Shown one piece after another: positions 54,301 to 61,900 of a DNA stretch of 64,000 nt (position 1 is its first letter; each line of letters opens with the position of its first letter). Under the pieces are notes generated by a model. It was not told the origin of the DNA and did not search any database. It was given only the letters and a program-made list of their open reading frames with translations. A program made the position numbers and the translations under genes. This stretch comes from Atherix ibis (Eukaryota; Arthropoda; Insecta; Diptera; Athericidae): contig OY282608.1 in assembly GCA_958298945.1 (NCBI GenBank), positions 76,742,806 through 76,806,805 on the forward strand, in the 5' to 3' direction.

Positions 54301-57300
54301 GGTTTGTTGGTTTGTTGGTTTGTTGGTTTGTTGGTTAGTTGGTTTGTTGGTTTGTTGGTTTGTTGGTTTGTTTGTTTGTTGGTTTGTTGGTTTGTTGGTT
54401 TGTTGGTTTGTTGGTTTGTTGGTTTGTTGGTTTGTTGGTTTGTTGGTTTGTTGGTTTGTTGGTTTGTTGGTTTGTTGGTTTGTTGGTTTGTTGGTTTGTT
54501 GGTTTTTTGGTTTGTTGGCTTATTGGTTTGTTGGTTTGTTGGTTTGTTGGTTTGTTGGTTTGTTGGCTTGTTGGTTTGTTGGCTTGTGTACTTGTTGGTT
54601 GTTGGCTTGTTGATTTGTTGGTTTGTTGGTTTGTTGGTTTGTTGGTTTGTTGGTTTTTTGGTTTGTTGGTTTTTTAATTTGTTGGTTTGTTGGTTTTTTG
54701 GTTTTTTGGTTTGTTTGTTTGTTGGTTTGTTGGTTTGTTGGTTTGTTGGTTTGTTGGTTTGTTGGTTTTTGGTTTGTAGGCGTGTTTGTTTGTTGGTTTT
54801 TTGGTTTGTTGGTTTGTTGGTTTGTTGGTTTGTTGATTTGTTGTTTTGTCGGCTTGTTGGCTTGTTGGTTTGTTGGTTTGTTGGTTTGTTGGGTTGTTGG
54901 TTTGTTGGCTTGTTGGTTTGTTGGCTTGTTGGCTTGTTGGTTTGTTGGTTTGTTTGTTTGTTGGTTTGTTCGTTTGTTGGCTTATTGGTGTGTTGGCTTG
55001 TTGGCTTGTTGGCTTGTTGGCATGTTGGTTTGTTGGTTTGTTGGTTTGTTGGTTTGTTGGTTTGTTGGTTTGTTGGTTTGTTGGTTTGTTGGTTTGTTTG
55101 TGTGTTGGTTTGTCCGTTTGTTGGCTTGTTGGTTTGTTGGCTTGTTGGCTTGTTGGCTTGTTGGTTTGTTGGTTTTTTGGTTTGTTGGTTTGTTGGTTTG
55201 TTGGGTTGTTGGTTTGTTGGTTTGTTGGTTTGTTGGTTTGTTGGTTTGTTGGTTTGTTGGTTTGTTGGTTTGTTGGTTTGTTGGTTTGTTGGTTTGTTGG
55301 TTTGTTGGTTTGTTGGCTTGTTGGCTTGTCGGCTTGTTGGTTTGTTGGTTTGTTGGTTTGTTGGTTTGTTGGTTTGTTGGTTTGTTGGTTTGTTGGCTTG
55401 TTGGCTTGTTGGTTTGTTGGTTTGTTGGTTTGTTTGTTTGTTGGTTTGTTCGTTTGTTGGCTTATTGGTTTGTTGGCTTGTTGGCTTGTAGGCATGTTGG
55501 TTTGTTGGTTTGTTGGTTTGTTGGTTTGTTGGTTTGTTGGTTTGTTGGTTTGTTGGTTTGTTGGTTTGTTGGTTTGTTTGTTCCTTCGTTTGTTGGTTTT
55601 TCTGGTTTGTTGGTTTGTTGGCTTGTTGGTTTGTTGGTTTGTTGGTTTGTTGGTTTGTTGGTTTGTTGGTTTGTTGGTTTGTTGGTTTGTTGGTTTGTTG
55701 GTTTGTTGGTTAGTTGGTTTGTTCGTTTGTTGGTTTTTTGGTTTGTTGGTTTGTTGGTTTGTTGGCTTGTTAGTTTGTTGGCTTGTGTGCTTGTTGGTTG
55801 TTGGTTTGTTGGTTGGTTGGTTTGTTGGTTTGTTGGTTTGTTGGTTTGTTGGCTTGTTGGTTTGTTGGTTTTTCGGTTTGTTGGCTTGTTGGTTTGTTGG
55901 CTTGTTGGCTTGTTGGTTTGTTGGTTTGTTGGTTTGTTGGTTTGTTGGTTTGTTGGTTTGTTGGTTTGTTGGTTTGTTGGTTTGTTGGTTTGTTGGTTTG
56001 TTGGCTTGTTGGTTTGTTGGCTTGTGTGCTTGTTGGTTGTTGGTTTGTTGGTTGGTTGGTTTGTTGGTTTGTTGGTTTGTTGGTTTGTTGGTTTGTTGGT
56101 TTGTTGGTTTGTTGGTTTTTTGGTTTGTTGGTTTGTTGGATTTTTGGTTTTTTGGTTTGTTTGTTTGTTGGTTTGTTCGTTTGTTGGCATGTTGGTTTGT
56201 TGGTTTGTTGTTTTGTTGGTTTTTTGGTTTGTTGGCTTGTTGGTTTGTTGGTTTTTTGGTTTGTTGGCTTGTTGGTTTGTTGGCTTGTTGGCTTGTTGGA
56301 TTGTTGGTTTGCTTATTAGTTGGTTTGTTGGTTTTGTTGGTTTGTTGGTTTGTTGGCTTGTTGGTTTGTTGGCTTGTGTGCTTGTTGGTTGTTGGTTTGT
56401 TGGTTTGTTGGTTTGTTGGTTTGTTGGTTTCTTGGTTTGTTGGTTTGTTGGTTTGTTGGTTTGTTGGTTTGTTGGTTTCTTGGTTTGTTGGTTTGTTGGT
56501 TTGTTGGTTTGTTGGTTTGTTGGTTTGTTGGTTTGTTGGTTTGTTGGTTTGTTGGTTTTTTGGTTTGTTGGCTTATTGGTTTGTTGGTTTGTTAGTTTGG
56601 TGGTTTGTTGGTTTGTTGGTTCCTTCGTTTGTTGGTTTTTCTGGTTTGTTGGTTTGTTGGTTTGTTGGTTTTTTGGTTTGTTGGCTTGTTGGTTTGTTGG
56701 TTTGTTGGTTTGTTGGTTTGTTTTTTTGTTTGTTTGTTGGTTTGTTGGTTAGTTGGTTTGTTCGTTTGTTGATTTTTTGCTTTGTTGGTTTTTTCGTTTG
56801 TTGGTTTGTTGGTTTGTTGGTTTGTTGGTTTGTTGGTTTGTTGGTTTGTTGGTTTGTTGGTTTCTTGGTTTGTTGGTTTGTTGGTTTTTGGTTTGTACCG
56901 TGTTTGTTTGTTGGTTTGTTGGTTTGTTCGTTTGTTCGTTTGTTGGCTTGTTGGTTTGTTGGGTTGTTGGTTTGTTGGTTTGTTGGTTTGTTGGTTTGTT
57001 GGTTTATTTGTTTGTTGGTTTGTTGATTTGTTGGTTTGTTTGTTTATTGGCTTGTTGGTTTGTTGGTTTGTTGGTTTGTTGGTTTGTTCGTTTGTTGGTT
57101 TCTTGGTTTGTTGGTTTGTTGGTTTGTTGGTTTGTTGGTTTGTTGGTTTATTGGTTTGTTGGTTTGTTGGTTTGTTGGTTTGTTGGTTTGTTGGTTTGTT
57201 GGTTTTTTGGTTTGTTGGCTTATTGGTTTGTTGGTTTGTTGGTTTGTTGGTTTGGTGATTTGTTGGTTTGTTGGTTCCTTCGTTTGTTGGTTTTTTTTTG

Positions 57301-58470
57301 GTTTGTTGGCTTGTTGGTTTGTTGGTTTGTTGGTTTGTTGGTTTGTTGGTTTGTTGGTTTGTTGGTTTGTTGGTTTGTTTGTTTGTTGGTTTGTTCGTTT
57401 GTTGGCTTGTTGGTTAATTCGTTTGTTGGCTTGTTGGTTTGTTGGCTTGTTGGTATGTTGGTTTCTTGGTTTGTTGGTTTGTTGGTTTGTTGGTTTGTTG
57501 GTTTGTTGGTTTGTTGGTTTGTTGGTTTGTTGGTTTGTGGGTTTGTTGGTTTGTTTGTTTGTTGGTTTGTTCGTTTGTTGGCTTGTTGGTTTGTTGGTTT
57601 GTTCGTTTGTTGGCTTGTTGGTTTGTTGGCTTGTTGGCATGTTGGTTTCTTGGTTTGTTGGTTTCTTAGTTTGTTGACTTTTTGGTTTGTTGGTTTGCTC
57701 GTTTGTTGGTTTGTTGGTTTGTTGGTTTGTTGGTTTGTTGGTTTGTTGGTTTGTTGGTTTGTTGGTTTGTTGGTTTGTTGGTTTGTTGGTTTGTTGGTTT
57801 GTTTGTTTTTGGTTTGTAGACGTGTTTGTTTGTTGGTTTGTTCGTTTGTTCGTTTGTTGGCTTGTTGGTTTGTTGGTTTGTTGGTTTGTTGGTTTGTTGG
57901 TTTGTTGGTTTGTTGGTTTATTTGTTTGTTGGTTTGTTGGTTTGTTGATTTGTTGGTTTGTTTGTTTGTTGGTTTGTTGGTTTGTTGGTTTGTTGGTTTG
58001 TTGGTTTGTTGGTTTGTTGGTTTGTTTGTGTGTTGGTTTGTCCGTTTGTTGGCTTGTTGGTTTGTTGGCTTGTTTTTTTGTTGGCTTGTTTTTTTGTTGG
58101 CTTGTTGGCTTGTTGGCTTGTTGGTTTGTTGGTTTGTTGGTTTGTTGGTTTGTTGGTTTGTTGGTTTGTTGGTTTGTTGGCTTGTTGGCTTGTTGGTTTG
58201 TTGGTTTGTTGGTTTGTTGGTTTGTTGGTTTGTTGGTTTATTTGTTTGTTGGTTTGTTGGCTTGTTGGTTTGTTGGCTTGTTGGCTTGTTGGTTTGTTGG
58301 TTTGTTTGTTTGTTGGTTTGTTCGTTTGTTGGCTTATTGGTTTGTTTGCTTGTTGGCTTGTTGGCATGTTGGTTTGTTGGTTTGTTGGTTTGTTGGTTTG
58401 TTGGTTTGTTGGTTTGTTGGTTTGTTGGTTTGTTGGTTTGTTGGTTTGTTGGTTTGTTGGTTTGTTGGTT
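54301..58470 (+). repeat. Mosaic segment related to 41-43 kb
   Basis: Box order C 55579, B 56034, B 56376, C 56618, GTACCG 56895, C 57273, GTAGACG 57816 follows C 41641, B 41968, B 42328, C 42562, GTACCG 42831, C 43017, GTAGACG 43527 at a shift of about 14.0-14.3 kb. Within it, 54.95-55.5 kb carries the GGTGTGTTGG and CTTGTCGG marks that recur at 61.3-61.85 kb. Copy divergence is visible (TTTGTTCC for GGTTCC at 55579). Confidence 0.68.
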
Positions 58471-59300
58471 AGTTGGTTTGTTGGTTTGTTGGTTTGTTGG
58501 TTTGTTGGTTTGTTATTTTGTTGGTTTGTTGGTTTGTTGGTTTGTTGGTTTTTTGGTTTGTTGGCTTATTGGTTTGTTGGTTTGTTGGTTTGGTGATTTG
58601 TTGGTTTGTTGGTTCCTTCGTTTGTTGGTTTTTCTGGTTTGTTGGTTTGTTGGCTTGTTGGTTTGTTGGTTTGTTGGTTTGTTGGTTTGTTGGTTTGTTG
58701 GTTTGTTGGTTTGTTGGTTTGTTGGTTAGTTGGTTTGTTCGTTTGTTGGTTTTTTGGTTTGTTGGTTTGTTGGTTTTTTGGTTTGTTGGCTTGTTGGTTT
58801 GTTGGTTTTTTGGTTTGTTGGCTTGTTGGTTTGTTGGCTTGTTGGCTTGTTGGTTTGTTGGTTTGTTGGTTTGTTGGTTTGTTGGTTTGTTGGTTTGTTG
58901 GTTTGTTGGCTTGTTGGTTTGTTGGCTTGTGTGCTTGTTGGTTGTTGGTTTGTTGGTTGGTTGGTTTGTTGGTTTGTTTGTTTGTTGGTTTGTTGGTTTG
59001 TTGGTTTGTTGGTTTTTTTGGTTTGTTGGTTTGTTGGTTTTTTGGTTTTTTGGTTTGTTTGTTTGTTGGTTTGTTCGTTTGTTGGCATGTTGGTTTGTTG
59101 GTTTGTTGTTTTGTTGGTTTTTTGGTTTGTTGGCTTGTTGGTTTGTTGGTTTTTTGGTTTGTTGGCTTGTTCGTTTGTTGGCTTGTTGGCTTGTTGGTTT
59201 GTTGGTTTGTTTATTAGTTGGTTTGTTGGTTTGTTGGTTTTGTTGGTTTGTTGGTTTGTTGGCATGTTGGTTTGTTGGCTTGTGTGCTTGTTGGTTGTTG
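58471..59300 (+). repeat. Further copy of the C-B-B block
   Basis: Box C 58611, box B 58929, the GTTTATTAG mark near 59210, the TTTTGTTGG irregularity near 59236 and box B 59282 repeat the order of 55579-56376 with a shift near 2.9 kb, and of 41641-42328 at about 17 kb. A CATG monomer near 59263 replaces TTGGCTTG. Confidence 0.68.
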
Positions 59301-61900
59301 GTTTGTTGGTTTGTTGGTTTGTTGGTTTGTTGGTTTCTTGGTTTGTTGGTTTGTTGGTTTGTTGGTTTGTTGGTTTGTTGGTTTGTTGGTTTGTTGGTTT
59401 GTTGGTTTGTTGGTTTGTTGGTTTGTTGGTTTGTTGGTTTGTTGGTTTGTTGGTTTGTTTGTTTGCTGGTTTGTTCGTTTGTTGGCTTGTTGGTTTGTTC
59501 GTTTGTTGGCTTGTTGGTTTGTTGGCTTGCTGGCTTGTTGGTTGTTGGTTTGTTGGTTTGTTGGTTTGTTGGTTTGTTGGTTTGTTGGTTTGTTGGGTTG
59601 TTGGTTTGTTGGTTTGTTGGTTTGTTGGTTTGGTGGTTTGTTGGTTTGTTGGTTTGTTGGTTTGTTTGTTTGTTGGTTTGTTCGTTTGTTGGCTTGTTGG
59701 TTTGTTGGTTTGTTCGTTGGTTGGCTTGTTGGCTTGTTGGCATGTTGGTTTCTTGGTTTGTTGGTTTGTTGGTTTGTTGGTTTTTTGGTTTGTTGGTTTG
59801 TTCGTTTGTTGGTTTGTTGGTTTGTTGTTTTGTTGGTTTGTTGGTGTGTTGGTTTGTTGGTTTGTTGGTTTGTTGGTTTGTTGGTTTGTTGGTTTGTTGG
59901 TTTGTTGGTTTTTGGTTTGTAGGCGTGTTTGTTTGTTGGTTTGTTGGTTTGTTCATTTGTTCGTTTGTTGGCTTGTTGGTTTGTTGGGTTGTTGGTTTGT
60001 TGGTTTGTTGGTTTGTTGGTTTGTTGGTTTATTTGTTTGTTGGTTTGTTGGTTTGTTGATTTGTTGGTTTGTTTGTTTGTTGGTTTGTTGGTTTGTTGGT
60101 TTGTTGGTTTGTTGGTTTGTTTGTGTGTTGGTTTGTCCGTTTGTTGGCTTGTTGGTTTGTTGGCTTGTTGGCTTGTTGGCTTTTTGGTTTGTTGGCTTGT
60201 TGGTTTGTTCGTTTGTTGGCTTGTTGGTTTGTTGGCTTGTTGGCTTGTTGGTTGTTGGTTTGTTGGTTTGTTGGTTTGTTGGTTTGTTCGTTTGTTGGTT
60301 TGTTGGTTTGTTGGTTTGTTGGTTTGTTGGTTTGTTGGTTTGTTGGTTTGTTGGTTTGTTGGTTTGTTGGTTTGTTGGTTTGTTGGTTTGTTTGTTTGTT
60401 GGTTTGTTCGTTTGTTGGCTTGTTGGTTTGTTGGTTTGTTCGTTTGTTGGCTTGTTGGTTTGTTGGCTTGTTGGCATGTTGGTTTCTTGGTTTGTTGGTT
60501 TGTTGGTTTGTTGGCTTGTTGGTTTGTTGGTTTTTTGGTTTGTTGGTTTGTTCGTTTGTCGGTTTGTTGGTTTGTTGGTTTGTTGGTTTGTTGGTTTGTT
60601 GGTTTGTTGGTTTGTTGGTTTGTTGGTTTGTTGGTTTGTTGGTTTTTGGTTTGTAGGCGTGTTTGGTTGTTGGTTTGTTGGTTTGTTCGTTTGTTCGGTT
60701 GTTGGCTTGTTGGTTTGTTGGGTTGTTTGTTTGTTGGTTTGTTGGTTTGTTGGTTTGTTGGTTTATTTGTTTGTTGGTTTGTTGGTTTGTTGATTTGTTG
60801 GTTTGTTTGTTTGTTGGTTTGTTGGTTTTTTGGTTTGTTGGTTTGTTGGTTTGTTGGTTTGTTTGTGTGTTGGTTTGTCCGTTTGTTGGCTTGTTGGTTT
60901 GTTGGCTTGTTGGCTTGTTGGCTTGTTGGTTTGTTGGTTTGTTGGTTTGTTGGTTTGTTGGTTTGTTGGTTTGTTGGTTTGTTGGGTTGTTGGGTTGTTG
61001 GTTTGTTGGTTTGTTGGTTTGTTGGTTTGTTGGTTTGTTGGTTTGTTGGTTTGTTGGTTTGTTGGTTTGTTGGTTTGTTGGTTTGTTGGTTTGTTGGTTT
61101 GTTGGTTTGTTGGTTTTTGGTTTGTAGGCGTGTTTGTTTGTTGGTTTGTTGGTTTGTTCGTTTGTTCGTTTGTTGGCTTGTTGGTTTGTTGGCTTGTTGG
61201 CTTGTTGGCTTGTTGGTTTGTTGGTTTGTTGGTTTGTTGGTTTGTTGGTTTGTTGGGTTGTTGGTTTGTTGGCTTGTTGGTTTGTTGGCTTGTTGGCTTG
61301 TTGGTTTGTTGGTTTGTTTGTTTGTTGGTTTGTTCGTTTGTTGGCTTATTGGTGTGTTGGCTTGTTGGCTTGTTGGCTTGTTGGTATGTTGGTTTGTTGG
61401 TTTGTTGGTTTGTTGGTTTGTTGGTTTGTTGGTTTGTTTGTGTGTTGGTTTGTCCGTTTGTTGGCTTGTTGGTTTGTTGGCTTGTTGGCTTGTTGGCTTG
61501 TTGGTTTGTTGGTTTTTTGGTTTGTTGGTTTGTTGGTTTGTTGGGTTGTTGGTTTGTTGGTTTGTTGGTTTGTTGGTTTGTTGGTTTGTTGGTTTGTTGG
61601 TTTGTTGGTTTGTTGGTTTGTTGGTTTGTTGGTTTGTTGGTTTGTTGGTTTGTTGGTTTGTTGGCTTGTTGGCTTGTCGGCTTGTTGGTTTGTTGGTTTG
61701 TTGGTTTGTTGGTTTGTTGGTTTGTTGGTTTGTTGGTTTGTTGGCTTGTTGGCTTGTTGGTTTGTTGGTTTGTTTGTTTGTTGGTTTGTTCGTTTGTTGG
61801 CTTATTGGTTTGTTGGCTTGTTGGCTTGTTGGCATGTTGGTTTGTTGGTTTGTTGGTTTGTTGGTTTGTTGGTTTGTTGGTTTGTTGGTTTGTTGGTTTG
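59301..61900 (+). repeat. Box A-rich segment with 0.73 kb repeat
   Basis: Box A at 59919, 60653 and 61124 divides this part. 59650-59930 and 60390-60665 share TTCGTTTG, CATG, T-run and box A at a shift near 734. From 61.25 to 61.85 kb the GGTGTGTTGG (near 61350), GTCCG and CTTGTCGG (near 61673) marks copy 54.9-55.5 kb at 6.34-6.36 kb. A 7-base change turns several monomers into TTGGGTTG (near 60960-60980). Confidence 0.68.

Larger units (their letters stand above)
954..61130 (+). repeat. Box A family: variant mark with core GTAGGCGTG
   Basis: A rare composite variant recurs about 45 times. A T-run monomer and a 7-base monomer (TGGTTTG) lead into GTAGGCGTG and then TTTGTTTG. Core starts that I located: 954, 2148, 2524, 3837 (GGAGGCG), 4464, 4848, 6536, 15988, 18126, 19219, 22010, 23111, 25250, 26009 (GTAGGTG), 26440, 27616 (GTACCGTG), 27774, 28478 (GTACCG), 29505, 30209 (GTACCG), 32425, 33786 (GTGGGCG), 35001 (GTAGGTG), 35798, 37103 (GTGGGCG), 38366 (GTAGATG), 38805, 40878, 42831 (GTACCG), 43527 and 45899 (GTAGACG), 47663, 48784 and 48943 (GTGGGCG), 49813 and 50044 (GTAGGTG), 50467, 51340 and 51755 (GTGGGCG), 52835 (GTAGGTG), 53058 (GTAAGTG), 53513, 54776, 56895 (GTACCG), 57816 (GTAGACG), 59919, 60653, 61124. 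It is missing between 6.55 and 15.98 kb. No function is implied; it is a lineage marker of the higher-order units. Confidence 0.9.

Noticed and set aside
59214..61835. Open frame of 873 codons (-) rich in Asn, Lys, Pro, Thr and Gln, like a low-complexity surface or mucin-type protein
   Set aside because: It is the complement of the same repeat (QTNKPTNQ in any frame). Asn/Gln/Thr richness follows from the A and C composition, and there is no signal peptide, anchor or stop context of its own.
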